Shown here: positions 42,433 through 51,255 of the stretch, in pieces | Layout: each line of letters opens with the position of its first letter | Numbering within the stretch: the first letter of the stretch is position 1 | Assembly: GCA_024636835.1 (NCBI GenBank) | Contig: JAGXGH010000140.1 | Coordinates: forward strand, 18,367-82,366 | Length of the DNA: 64,000 nucleotides | Reading direction: 5' to 3' | Origin: Verrucomicrobiales bacterium | Lineage (GTDB): Bacteria > Verrucomicrobiota > Verrucomicrobiia > Verrucomicrobiales > SLCJ01 | The notes under the pieces: model-generated | The model's database searches: none | What the model saw: only the letters and a program-made list of their open reading frames with translations | Told to the model about the DNA's origin: nothing | Position numbers and translations under genes: made by a program

Positions 42433-43130
42433 AAGCCAAACACACCTACCTCTTAGGTGATCACCACGCCGACTACGACGACCTAATCCGCGCCCTTGCC
42501 CTCCGAGGTCTGCGTGGCGTTCGGATCATCCATGTCGGTGACGGAGAGGAGGGTTACCCAGATTATTGGGACGACGGAACCGCCGAACAGCTCGACAACG
42601 CGTTCGCCTGTCTAGAAATCGAATACATTTCCATCCGTGGAAACCACTGCAACCCCAACGTTTTTGATGGCAGGGTCATACTGCCGAACTTCAAATTCTT
42701 GCCCGATTATACCCGTCTTGAAATCGAAGGCGAAACTTGGCTATTTGTTGGAGGTGCGATTTCCATCAATCGCCTCGACCGCATTCCCGGAAAAAACTGG
42801 TGGACGAACGAAGCGATGGTTCTAGACGAAGCCCTCGCCCAGCCCGCCGACGTGTTGGTAACCCACAGCGGATCTTCGTGGACAACTCCACCCGCCAGCG
42901 AGTTGCTCAACTACTACATAGAGGCCGAAGCTGCGATGGGATTAACAACCCTGCGGCAGGAACTCCACGACGAAACACGCCGTCATGACCGACTGTTTGA
43001 AATCGTCCGCCCCCGGCAGTGGTATCACGGTCATTACCACCGAAGTGTTACCTACCTCCACGAAGGCTGTATGATCCGCCAACTTGATGTGGCCGAACTC
43101 GCGAAAAACCATCCGCGACCCCGCGCCTAA
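42429..43130 (+). CDS. Metallophosphoesterase, coupled to the recombinase
   Basis: A 233-aa calcineurin-type phosphoesterase: LLGDHHADYDDL (D11, H13), VGDGEEG (about 37), GNHCNP (71-76, GNH motif), VLVTHSG (about 150) and WYHGHYHR (about 203). All five metal-binding motifs are present. Possible substrates are nucleotides, cyclic dinucleotides or phosphoproteins. The ATG at 42429 overlaps the recombinase stop (ATGA), so it is cotranslated. Earlier in-frame starts lie inside the recombinase gene. A terminator-like hairpin follows. Confidence 0.7.
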   Translation: MKAKHTYLLGDHHADYDDLIRALALRGLRGVRIIHVGDGEEGYPDYWDDGTAEQLDNAFACLEIEYISIRGNHCNPNVFDGRVILPNFKFLPDYTRLEIEGETWLFVGGAISINRLDRIPGKNWWTNEAMVLDEALAQPADVLVTHSGSSWTTPPASELLNYYIEAEAAMGLTTLRQELHDETRRHDRLFEIVRPRQWYHGHYHRSVTYLHEGCMIRQLDVAELAKNHPRPRA

Positions 43131-43166
43131 TAAATAGTAAGCCCATCCGTCCCTAACCTTCGGCTC

Positions 43167-43201
43167 ATCGCTGCCCCGAAATTCGAGCGGCGATTTTTTT
43201 T
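43167..43201 (+). terminator. Terminator after the metallophosphoesterase gene
   Basis: Stem ATCGCTGCC / GCGGCGAT (G-T wobbles and a mismatch) with a run of eight T residues. Sequence 43131-43412 otherwise holds no credible gene. Confidence 0.6.
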
Positions 43202-43412
43202 GTAATTCGCCTGTCCTCTAAAAGCGATTTCGTAATCACCCCGAATTCTGTCGGCGGGAAGTCCATGCGATCGTATGCCGAAGAGTCTCTGAGTCATAAC
43301 CAAAAGCTCAGGTGCTTCGTGGGTCATGTAATTGCGCCCGTATGTTCTCGACATTATTCATCAATACAAGCGCGCTACGGTGCGCAGGCTCGCCGATATT
43401 CAATGTCCAACT

Positions 43413-45176
43413 CTAGATCAGGAATGCATCCGACATCCCCGGGTTGGGAACGAATTTTGCACGATTGTAAATCATTCCACGCTCTTCCTGAAGCGCCGCT
43501 TCATGCTTATCGAGAAACTCATTCGCTTTTCCGCAAAATGCTTCCGAAAAATAAAATCGATGCTCTTCCAGCCAGTGTATCAGGTCAAACGCACGGTCGA
43601 AATCGTGATCCTCTTTCTTCATCAGATCGGCAATCTCATCCCCTTTGGTTGCAATCTCTTTCCGCTCAAGCCGCCTTGGCAGTTCAGGCATTAGTTCCGC
43701 CGTGCCGTCCTCTGACACAACCACCGTAAGACACGGGATCTTTCTTTCCCTCATCCCATGGATATATCCCAAAGTCGAATTGTATCGAGCTCCTCTCCCT
43801 GTATCTCCTTCCTGAATCGCACTACCATCCAAAATCGCTCCGATTGCGTGGCAAACGCCGTCCATATCAATCAGTATCGCTCCATCAATCGCGGAAACAC
43901 ACCGTAGAATTTCCTGACTGGCATGGGTCGGAACTATACCAGTTGACTGCGACGACAGCCTTTCCGACTCCTCCTTCGCAAACGGAGTGATCACCAAAAT
44001 CGTTCCATGGCGCTGTTTGCACGCACCGAGTGCCAGCTCGTAGAGCAACGCAATTTTTTCCGGCTCAATATCTGGGAACAAAATCCCGCAGCTTGAAACG
44101 AATTCAGCCTTGTTCAGCGATGGGGCCGGCATTCGCGGAACTTCGTGCTTAACAAGCATCATCGAGTTATCATCGTGCAGAGCCTCCCATTTGTGATGCC
44201 CGGTAAACCTAACCATGAACAGATCGGAACGGGACGGATTATACACCCCACACATCCGGCCAAAACCGGTTACGAACTCGCCATCAGTCAAAATTGACTC
44301 GCCCGTAGTGGTGATTTCCAGTAGCTTGCGGATTGCTCGGTACTTCTGCAGCCGGATTGGTGTAGAAAGCTGGATTGTTGTGGAAATATTTGGATGTCCA
44401 ACCTTCGCCACAATCATCCCTCCCACAGACTCGGCTCCCTCATAAGACAGCGACGCGATATAGTTACAGGCATTGAACAGCCCGTAGAGGCCACCCCAAC
44501 TCTGTGCAGCAAAATTCGGCACTTCCATTAAACGGCTTCCGGCGTTCCGTAAAATCTCTTCCGCGCGAGAACCCTCAAACCTATCGACGATCTCTGGGTC
44601 GGGAACATAGAGCGACCTGCCGCACTCTTGTAGGAATTCACGGGCGGTTGCGTCCACGATTGATACCGGAACACCGTAGCGGTCCTCTGCATGGGATCTT
44701 GGGAGTTGGTAGCAGTGCAATCCATCACGATGCTTGATCGATAAAACCATCCCGACATCGTATTTGCCAACAGGAATGTAGCCCGAAAAATGGTAGTCCT
44801 TCTCTCCAGAGGGATCGGCCTTCTGCAAAAGGGCCATCACCGCCGCTTTATTTGCACGGTGATCGCGCCTGCGTTCGATCGACTTCATTCCCACCTCTGT
44901 CGTTGACACCAGGTTTTCATCACCATCGGAAGCACGAAGCATTGCCGCGTCAGTTCGCAACGAACTGAAATCGGAGGTAGTAAATCCGCAGTTAGGGGGT
45001 TCCAGACAAACAGGGTGCCATCTAGGGCTGGGCTCCCTTAAAACCCCAAGGAGAAAGACTTTCACCTGAAAGCCAGGATCCAACTTTTTGAAAACCTGTT
45101 CGGCGGCATCCTCCACACCAATTTGGAAATGGCGTTGGTAACCCCACATAAACAATTCAATCGTGTTGCTATTCAT
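43413..45176 (-). CDS. DisA_N/diadenylate-cyclase-like protein with N-terminal sensor domain
   Basis: A 587-aa protein. The first 200 residues (starting MNSNTIELFMWGYQRHFQIG) look like the N-terminal sensor of DAC proteins of the DACN type. The C-terminal part carries the diadenylate-cyclase fold: DGAILIDMDG (DGA at 431-433), GRGARYNSTLGYIHGM (GARYN at 462-466, in place of the GTRHR of DisA and CdaA) and VVVSEDGT (SED at 488-490). DAC proteins convert two ATP to cyclic di-AMP. The changed GTRHR could lower or redirect catalysis. Divergent from the TIR-like gene. Its place on a mobile element suggests a stress or defence signal. Confidence 0.6.
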   Translation of the reverse strand: MNSNTIELFMWGYQRHFQIGVEDAAEQVFKKLDPGFQVKVFLLGVLREPSPRWHPVCLEPPNCGFTTSDFSSLRTDAAMLRASDGDENLVSTTEVGMKSIERRRDHRANKAAVMALLQKADPSGEKDYHFSGYIPVGKYDVGMVLSIKHRDGLHCYQLPRSHAEDRYGVPVSIVDATAREFLQECGRSLYVPDPEIVDRFEGSRAEEILRNAGSRLMEVPNFAAQSWGGLYGLFNACNYIASLSYEGAESVGGMIVAKVGHPNISTTIQLSTPIRLQKYRAIRKLLEITTTGESILTDGEFVTGFGRMCGVYNPSRSDLFMVRFTGHHKWEALHDDNSMMLVKHEVPRMPAPSLNKAEFVSSCGILFPDIEPEKIALLYELALGACKQRHGTILVITPFAKEESERLSSQSTGIVPTHASQEILRCVSAIDGAILIDMDGVCHAIGAILDGSAIQEGDTGRGARYNSTLGYIHGMRERKIPCLTVVVSEDGTAELMPELPRRLERKEIATKGDEIADLMKKEDHDFDRAFDLIHWLEEHRFYFSEAFCGKANEFLDKHEAALQEERGMIYNRAKFVPNPGMSDAFLI

Positions 45177-45775
45177 TATTGGAGGAAGGGTCAGGGTGTT
45201 GGTATCGGGTTGGCAAATGAAATTTCTCGTAACGAAAGTTACCTTCTCACCTCGCGTGAGTCTGCGTCCAACGTGGACAACACGGTGGTTACGAAGCTAA
45301 ACTAATACTCGCTATTGAACTATCCCATCGATCTTGACTAGTGAACCGACATCCCAGGCTTAGTGGATTCAACAAGATTCCAGCCGCCCGTTAGGGGCGG
45401 CAATGAGAGATCGTTCGTCGATTTTGGTGGCCAAGTCTAACCGAAGTAACGAACTTTCTTGAATCCGATGCACGAAAAACCCGAGCGGCAGTTTTCATGC
45501 ATTTCCAGAAAAGACTGACTCCCTCAGAGCCGAAAAGTTCTCGTCCAATCCAGAGAGCGGATTCGGCGGCTCTTATGGCGAAATCTCACCTTTTGGTTTG
45601 AGTGATTTAATATCAACACCGGCCACCTCATTAGCCTTGATAGCCGAGCACTTTGCTCATTCCGCCTTTTGACACGGGATCATGCATTCAGATAACAGGA
45701 GAAATCGCGTCCGTTGCTTCCTTAGATGACTTGGCTGACAGATTCTGAAAGGGGTGTGCTATGATCTGAGGTGTC
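45177..45775. other. Divergent intergenic region with relic and hairpin
   Basis: No credible gene. A perfect hairpin GCCGCCC-GTTAG-GGGCGGC is at 45383-45401. Bases 45476-45630 are a degenerate copy of the relaxase 3' end. The promoters for the divergent cyclase-like and TIR-like genes must lie here. Confidence 0.6.
45476..45630 (-). repeat. Degenerate copy of the relaxase 3' end
   Basis: Matches 46934-47083 with the blocks CCCGAGCGG, CAGAGAGCGGATTCGGCGG and GATATCAACAC in the same order but with many changes. It is in the same orientation as the intact gene end and flanks the TIR-like gene on the left. Confidence 0.75.
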
Positions 45776-46876
45776 ATGAAGAATAAACTGAAAATCATCA
45801 AAGTCACCCTATGCGGTCCAAGCGACGTTTCGGAGGAAATTAAGATCGCCTCCGAAGTCATACATGAATGGAACCAGACTCAATGGGAAACTACCGGCTA
45901 TGGTTTAAAAACCCAACACTGGAATACGGATGCCATTCCGACAATGGCCGAACGTGGGCAAGCGGCTATCAACCACCAGTTGATTGACGACTCTGGGATT
46001 GTTGTTGCCATTTTCTGGACCCGTATGGGAACGCCGACAGGACTCGCCGCATCGGGAACGGAAGAGGAAATTACTCGTGCAATTCACCGAGAGATACCGG
46101 TGATGGTCTATTTCTCAAATCTGGAAGCACCAGGACATCACGAGGACAAAACTCAGGCTGAAAAGTTGGCGGCATTCCGTACACGTACGATGAATTCAGG
46201 CCTGCCGTTCACATTCAGTAGCAAACGGCAATTCCGTAAAATGTTTGAAGACCATCTCAAGGCGGCAATTCTCAAAATCATCAACGACACCAAAAAAAAG
46301 GCAAAGCCTCAAAAGTCTCAAAAAACTATCGTTCAGAAGGCAACCGGAAATTCTAACTACCAGATCGCAGGAGATGGAAACACCTTCAACTTTAAGGCCG
46401 CTTCCCAGCGGACTCGTGTCACCATTGAACGCTCGCCAGATCAGATTTCACCATTGGATCAGAAACGAGTGTCCGACTGGATCAAGGAGCTGGCTGAAGA
46501 ATCCACAGGTAAACCAATTGGAAGTCTCAAAAAAGATTGGTGGAGCAGGTTCTATGTACGATTCAACATGGCATCCTACAAGGAGCTGAAAACCAATGAA
46601 ATGCCCCATGTTGAAGCATGGTACCACCGTCAACTTAACCTGATCAAGGCGGGCCGGAAGACCAGCGATCCAAATAAATGGAGAAATGCCAAGATCGGGG
46701 CGATAAAAATGAAGATGAAAAAAATGGGGCTGGAGAATGATGATTATTATCCAAAACTCTCAAGCAGGCTGAACATGAAAAAACCATTCACATCCCTAAC
46801 AAAACTTTCCAAAAACGATTTGGAAAGAGCCGAGCGATGTGTGGCATACGATTATGAAAAATGGAGGAAAGGGTGA
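45776..46876 (+). CDS. TIR-like/DUF4062-type protein with C-terminal ORF6C-like domain
   Basis: A 366-aa protein. The N-terminus resembles the TIR-like or DUF4062 group of effector and sensor proteins: CGPSDVSEE (13-21), a strand ending in VVAIFWTRMGTPTGLAAS (about 77-93) and GTEEEITRA (95-103) with the acidic residue expected near a nucleotide-cleaving centre. A linker GNSNYQIAGDGNTFNFKA (191-208) of the type that joins effector domains follows. The C-terminal 140 residues (ISPLDQKRVSDWIKELAEES) look like ORF6C phage-regulator domains. Located next to the cyclase-like gene on a mobile element; role in defence is an inference. Confidence 0.55.
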   Translation: MKNKLKIIKVTLCGPSDVSEEIKIASEVIHEWNQTQWETTGYGLKTQHWNTDAIPTMAERGQAAINHQLIDDSGIVVAIFWTRMGTPTGLAASGTEEEITRAIHREIPVMVYFSNLEAPGHHEDKTQAEKLAAFRTRTMNSGLPFTFSSKRQFRKMFEDHLKAAILKIINDTKKKAKPQKSQKTIVQKATGNSNYQIAGDGNTFNFKAASQRTRVTIERSPDQISPLDQKRVSDWIKELAEESTGKPIGSLKKDWWSRFYVRFNMASYKELKTNEMPHVEAWYHRQLNLIKAGRKTSDPNKWRNAKIGAIKMKMKKMGLENDDYYPKLSSRLNMKKPFTSLTKLSKNDLERAERCVAYDYEKWRKG

Positions 46877-46921
46877 AATCTATTCGCGTCGTTTAAATGT
46901 TTCCGCCCAACCCTCCTCTAC

Positions 46922-46949
46922 ATCTCCGCTCGTAAACCCGAGCGGAGAT
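46922..46949. terminator. Bidirectional terminator between TIR-like and relaxase genes
   Basis: Perfect 11-base stem ATCTCCGCTCG / CGAGCGGAGAT with loop TAAACC and T-rich flanks on both sides. The two genes are convergent here. Confidence 0.75.
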
Positions 46950-47083
46950 TTTCATGTATTTTCAAATAATGACTAACTCCCTCAGGAATTGTTCTCGTCC
47001 AGTCCAGAGAGCGGATTCGGCGGCTCTTTCGGCGCAATCTCAGCTTTCGGTTTAGGTGCCTTGATATCAACACCCGCCATCTC
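46934..47083 (-). repeat. Intact copy of the relaxase 3' end
   Basis: Counterpart of 45476-45630. Together the two copies flank the TIR-like gene, consistent with insertion of cargo at the end of the relaxase gene. Confidence 0.75.
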
Positions 47084-48691
47084 CCTCTCAATATCGACCC
47101 GCAACGAATCCACAGCTTTTCTGACTTTTTCAGGAACCGTCTCAAGTAGCGTCTGGAACCCTGGTAAATCCAGAATCATCAGAAACGCTTGGATGAACTT
47201 CGCGACCAAATCACCCAAGTGCTTATTGTGTAATTGCAAGGTTGCGAGTTCGGAATTCTTCTCCGTTATTTTCTTATTGGCACTCTCCCGAGCCGTCTCC
47301 CAATCCGAATCCTTTTTCTGAAGCTTTCCCTCGGCCGCCTCCTTATCCTTGAGAGCTTTACGCTTTGCCCGTTCCGCCTCCTTAACCGCCTTATCTGCTT
47401 CCAGACGAACAGCGGCAGCGGTTGAATCCATCTTCGACTGCTGTTCATTCAGCTCCTTTTTTCGCCTGTCAATGTGGGTCTCTTCCACAAGCACAGTTCC
47501 ATACGTCGCGTAGTCAGTGGCCGACTCGACCCCTGCGGGTAGCAGTTTCTCTAGAGCAACCTCAGGCAATTGCTCGCGGACGGACTTTCGCCATACCCGC
47601 TCAAGCCACAAATCCAAATACTGATCCTCAAGCTCCGCATCCCCTCGTTTGGCGAAAGTCCGAAACTTGCCCGGGCCATCGCGCATCTGGGTCACTCGTT
47701 CCGCCAGATCCGAGTCACCGGCTTCTTCGGCAACGCGAACCAAATTCAACTTGTGTCGAAAACTATAGCCTGAAATTGCGCTGTCCAACAGTGAGCGCTC
47801 ACCGACGAACTTGCGGTATTCGATGTCAGCAACCGGCTTGGACTCGAGTTTTCCGGTCTTCACCAAGTCATTGATTTTCGCGCCCACTGTTCGGGGAGCC
47901 GGGTTATCAATTTTTTCGGCCAACAAAGCGGCTCGCGCCATGACTGACGCCTTTTCCTTCCAAGGCTTTAGACGACGCCCAAGCATTGAGGCGGTCTCCT
48001 CAATGGGCTTGATCATCGTGTATTGGATATGGATGTGGCAGTCCCACCCATTCATCCTATGCACCACCGCAGAAACCACATCGCATCCCAGCGCATTCGA
48101 GAATTCCAGGACGGTCTTGTCCATGGCCTCGGCGAGTCGCTCAGGCTCGATGAACTCGCCGACAATCTCGCCCTCATGCGGCATGAGCCGCACCATGATG
48201 GAGCGCAGAACCCCGGGTGCTCTGCGTTTGTCATCCTTGCGGGACTTCATGTATTTGCCCTTTCGGGTTCCAATCACATCACCAGCCCTGACCATCCGTC
48301 CGTCCAACTCACGGTAGACCGCCCGATCTCTGCGAACTCTGCTATGCGCAGCGATACACTCATCCTCGCTTTTATAGTTGCCCACCAAATTTCCGTCTCC
48401 TCCTCGGGAGTACAGGCGTTGCGCCAAAATCAGATCCCCGTTTTCAACTCCCAGCCGGTCACCCTCGTGGAACTCGATGGACGTCTTGTCCACTGCAATT
48501 CTTATGCGTTTGACGGGAGGTAGCCCGGATTTCTGCCTGATCCGATTAATGAATTCCTGTTGCTTCACCGAGTCCCGAGCCAGATCCTTTCGGCTCATCA
48601 AATGCCTGTCCGACTTGGCACTATTCAGCGCTTTATCACTTTTCGCCATGCTCCGTCCGCCACGTCCACCCGGTTGATTTTTCTTGCCCAT
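46982..48691 (-). CDS. Relaxase/mobilisation-like protein
   Basis: A 569-aa protein. The N-terminal 240 residues include a histidine motif WDCHIHIQYTMIKP (about 217-230), like the metal-binding HxH of MOB relaxases, preceded by VVHRMNG. An upstream Tyr-containing segment (AVYRELDG) could supply the nicking tyrosine. Residues 390-500 are a long Glu/Lys coiled coil. The C-terminus is proline-rich. It probably nicks an oriT for conjugative mobilisation, for which the repeats at 48749-48808 are a candidate. No type IV secretion genes are seen, so transfer would need a helper. Confidence 0.55.
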   Translation of the reverse strand: MGKKNQPGGRGGRSMAKSDKALNSAKSDRHLMSRKDLARDSVKQQEFINRIRQKSGLPPVKRIRIAVDKTSIEFHEGDRLGVENGDLILAQRLYSRGGDGNLVGNYKSEDECIAAHSRVRRDRAVYRELDGRMVRAGDVIGTRKGKYMKSRKDDKRRAPGVLRSIMVRLMPHEGEIVGEFIEPERLAEAMDKTVLEFSNALGCDVVSAVVHRMNGWDCHIHIQYTMIKPIEETASMLGRRLKPWKEKASVMARAALLAEKIDNPAPRTVGAKINDLVKTGKLESKPVADIEYRKFVGERSLLDSAISGYSFRHKLNLVRVAEEAGDSDLAERVTQMRDGPGKFRTFAKRGDAELEDQYLDLWLERVWRKSVREQLPEVALEKLLPAGVESATDYATYGTVLVEETHIDRRKKELNEQQSKMDSTAAAVRLEADKAVKEAERAKRKALKDKEAAEGKLQKKDSDWETARESANKKITEKNSELATLQLHNKHLGDLVAKFIQAFLMILDLPGFQTLLETVPEKVRKAVDSLRVDIEREMAGVDIKAPKPKAEIAPKEPPNPLSGLDENNS

Positions 48692-48748
48692 GGAGTCAAA
48701 AATAGCACATTATTCTCATATACGCAAGTTATTTAGATATGTAACCCA

Positions 48749-48808
48749 AGAAGGGGGCTGGTAAAAGTTTCTAATACTACGTATTTTCACTTTATCCCAG
48801 CCCCTTCT
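48749..48808. other. Candidate oriT: inverted repeat upstream of the relaxase gene
   Basis: AGAAGGGGGCTGG (48749-48761) and CCAGCCCCTTCT (48797-48808) form a near-perfect inverted repeat spanning 36 bases. It lies 58 bases before the relaxase ATG, the usual place for oriT. Confidence 0.4.
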
Positions 48809-48845
48809 CGCCCTTCCAGGGTTTTCGCTGCTAAACCGCGAAATA

Positions 48846-48862
48846 GAGGGTTTAAAACCCTC
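48846..48862. other. Perfect palindrome GAGGGTTTAAAACCCTC
   Basis: A 17-base perfect palindrome near the candidate oriT; may bind a dimeric regulator or form part of oriT. The rest of 48692-49362 has no convincing gene. Confidence 0.4.
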
Positions 48863-49248
48863 CCAGCCATCCACTGCCCCCCCTTGATTCATTTCCCCCT
48901 CTACGGTTAGGTAAGGGAAAATCGCTCCATCATCGCATAGAGATCTATCGATTATTATGTATTCCGGCGAAATTGAATTTTGCCGGAATATCTGATCAGG
49001 TGAAACTCTCGGGATCGACCCGTTTCTCCGATCAAACAAGGAGCCGTTGTGGACTGTTACCATTTTAGGACAACCGGCCTAGGGTGCGATAATCTCTCGT
49101 CCACGCAGCAACTGCCAAGTTGACCAATTCCGATTCTCATTTGGTGAGCGGTCATGGATACGCATCTTCATAAAACAGAGATTCACGATGTCATTTTTCA
49201 GTTCGCAATCTCCGAACTACCCCAGCGCAACTGCCATCGCGCCTTTGA

Positions 49249-49346
49249 GTTGTAATAACAGAAAACAAAATACAATCTAAGCTTAAATTGGGTTGCTATA
49301 TGCAACTTTACGCCCTAAGGTTGTATTATATCGAAATAATTACAAC
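49249..49346. promoter_or_regulatory. Cluster of GTTGTA/TACAAC repeats before the HTH/AAA+ operon
   Basis: GTTGTAAT (49249-49256), TACAAT (49271-49276), GTTGCTATATGCAAC (49292-49306) and the pair GTTGTA (49320-49325) ... TACAAC (49341-49346) lie just before the ATG at 49363. Such iterated inverted half-sites suggest an operator array or an origin-type iteron set. Confidence 0.55.
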
Positions 49347-49362
49347 TTAACACTCTAAAAAC

Positions 49363-49953
49363 ATGATACGGAAAGGTAAACTCACTCCCTATGCTTCTCA
49401 AATTCACCGTAAATTGCGCGACGGCTCCAAAGCACTTGCGATTTGGAAGGATCTAAAGAGGCAGAAAGTGTCGGTGACGTATGAAGGGGTAAGGAAATGG
49501 ATTCACGCCAATCCCATCGAGGGCGTCTGTCTAGGTTCCCCTGGTCGCCCCCAATCTGCTGGGACAAATCGTTTCGATTTCCTAGGCGGCGAAAGCCCGA
49601 TGTATGGTCTGCCGTCAGCCCCTGCCTATCTGTTGCCCTTTCTTGCAATCTACGCACGACCCGAAGACGTTCGCTTGGAGGTGACCAGACGTGCTTTTTT
49701 CCAACTCGGTCTACGCTATGATGAGGATCTTCACAGAACCGAGTGGATGCTTTCTGCTGGAAAGCTCAAAAGTCTTAGCGACTTAGAATACTGCCTCATC
49801 GCGTATCTGGTCAGCGACCTGCCGTCGCCACCGCTCGATGGCATAGATCTTCATTTCGAGTCTTGGTTTGAAAAACTCACGTTTGGTGCAAAGCGCCTGA
49901 AATCCGCAGCAAGCCAAGGATGTGACATCCGGGGTAGAGACCTTTTCGAGTAA
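49363..49953 (+). CDS. HTH protein of the AAA+ operon
   Basis: A 196-aa protein. The N-terminus KLTPYASQIHRKLRDGSKALAIWKDLKRQKVSVTYEGVRKWIHA looks like a winged or TraK-like helix-turn-helix that recognises DNA by SVTYEGVRKWI. The rest has no known family. It precedes an AAA+ ATPase gene by 85 bases, in the region of the GTTGTA array that it may bind itself. It could regulate the operon, or be part of a replication or transfer complex. Confidence 0.5.
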   Translation: MIRKGKLTPYASQIHRKLRDGSKALAIWKDLKRQKVSVTYEGVRKWIHANPIEGVCLGSPGRPQSAGTNRFDFLGGESPMYGLPSAPAYLLPFLAIYARPEDVRLEVTRRAFFQLGLRYDEDLHRTEWMLSAGKLKSLSDLEYCLIAYLVSDLPSPPLDGIDLHFESWFEKLTFGAKRLKSAASQGCDIRGRDLFE

Positions 49954-50038
49954 AGAGCAGCCGGATGGATCACCGTGGTGACAAAACCTGCCGAGCGTAT
50001 TTCTACGCCCGGCCAAGGTTGCAATATCGGCATCTGAC

Positions 50039-50947
50039 ATGGAACCACTCGAACACCAGAAATCCGCACTTGCCGAAATCGTTAACAGGGCGCGGACATA
50101 TTTCGCTGGGAATTCCGGCACATTTAATCTCTTTAAAAATCTTCCAGTTCAGCCCAGGTGGGCTACAATCCTCTGTGCCCCCACGGGGAGCGGGAAGACG
50201 ATGGTTGCTTGTATGGCCGCGGAAGCTCAGTTTGTGGAGGCCAGCCTTCTCAGGGTCTCAGTTTCCGGGTGGGTGCCCTGCGGTGCCCACCAGCGAGGAG
50301 CGAAGGAGACGATCTGTGTGATTGCGGAGCACGTAGCTCGCAACGCCCGTACATTTTTAGTGCTTGATGAAATTGACAAAGCTTACGCCACAAATGGTGA
50401 TGCCTGGCAGAGCTATATACGTGGGGAAATCTATGAGCTACTTGATCGCCGTTGGCCGACCGGCCTACGCGAGGTTGAAGACGAAAACGACTGTGAGATT
50501 CCTATCGAAAAATTGACCCAAAAACTACAGGAAAGCGTTTTCATGCTTTCCATTGGAACTTTTCAAGGTTGGTTTGATACATCTCACTCACGCCGAGCCA
50601 TCGGGTTTGACGCGACGGCCGGAACCACAACCGAAGAAATCTCTGCGGTACAAATTGCAGAGTTGATGCCCCGAGAATTGGCCAACAGACACAATAGTAC
50701 AATCGTAAGAATGCCCGAACTAACAGAGGCGGATTACCGCAATATCGTACAAGAAACGATCGACAAGTTACCTGAACAACTGCGGGTATCATATCAGCAA
50801 GAAGTTGACCGACGAATCCAAGGCGCGGTAGCCGCCAAAAAAGGGGTGAGATTCCTTGAGGAGGCCATGATGGCGGTTTTGGTCAAACTTGCTCCGACGC
50901 AACTACAGGTTCTACTCGAAAAAAAGGAAGTCATACCAGAAATCTAA
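50039..50947 (+). CDS. AAA+ ATPase
   Basis: A 302-aa AAA+ protein. Walker A is CAPTGSGKTMVACMA (about 47-61), Walker B is TFLVLDEIDKAYA (about 104-116, DE pair), and a sensor/arginine-finger-like MPRELANRHNSTIVRMPELTEAD near 218-240 resembles the lid of ClpX/HslU and MuB-like ATPases. It may work as a DNA- or protein-remodelling motor with the preceding HTH protein. The operon continues with two small genes. Confidence 0.65.
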   Translation: MEPLEHQKSALAEIVNRARTYFAGNSGTFNLFKNLPVQPRWATILCAPTGSGKTMVACMAAEAQFVEASLLRVSVSGWVPCGAHQRGAKETICVIAEHVARNARTFLVLDEIDKAYATNGDAWQSYIRGEIYELLDRRWPTGLREVEDENDCEIPIEKLTQKLQESVFMLSIGTFQGWFDTSHSRRAIGFDATAGTTTEEISAVQIAELMPRELANRHNSTIVRMPELTEADYRNIVQETIDKLPEQLRVSYQQEVDRRIQGAVAAKKGVRFLEEAMMAVLVKLAPTQLQVLLEKKEVIPEI

Positions 50948-50949
50948 TC

Positions 50950-51255
50950 ATGCTCGCTCTGATCGCTGGCCGGATCGGCCGCATCTTTCAGGCTGCGGGA
51001 CAGCCCGATCTGCAACAGACTCGATTGATCTACGCATTTGTGCCTTTTGATTTCTTCGACGAAGCCGGTTTTAAGCGTCAGCGCTACCTCGCTAGCCGAT
51101 GGCCGAGCTGCAATTGCGCAGCCAATCCACACGCGGTCGGCAGCCATGTCATCCCGGACCTGGCGCGTCCAGTCTCTAGCCGCAGCAAGTGTCCCATACT
51201 AGCCGAATTTCTCACCCGCCTTATATCTCTCGCCACCATTGCAAGTTCCGAATAA
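50950..51255 (+). CDS. Small protein of the AAA+ operon (uncertain)
   Basis: A 101-aa frame starting two bases after the ATPase stop and ending with TAATG overlapping the next gene. It has FVPFDFFDEAGFKRQRYLASRWP and a Cys pair SCNCAAN. Codon context and coupling favour a real gene, but the sequence has no homolog I recognise, so I hold this loosely. Confidence 0.45.
   Translation: MLALIAGRIGRIFQAAGQPDLQQTRLIYAFVPFDFFDEAGFKRQRYLASRWPSCNCAANPHAVGSHVIPDLARPVSSRSKCPILAEFLTRLISLATIASSE

Noticed and set aside
48716..49063. 115-codon minus-strand frame upstream of the relaxase gene
   Set aside because: Composition is poor, it overlaps the candidate oriT repeats and it has no ribosome site.
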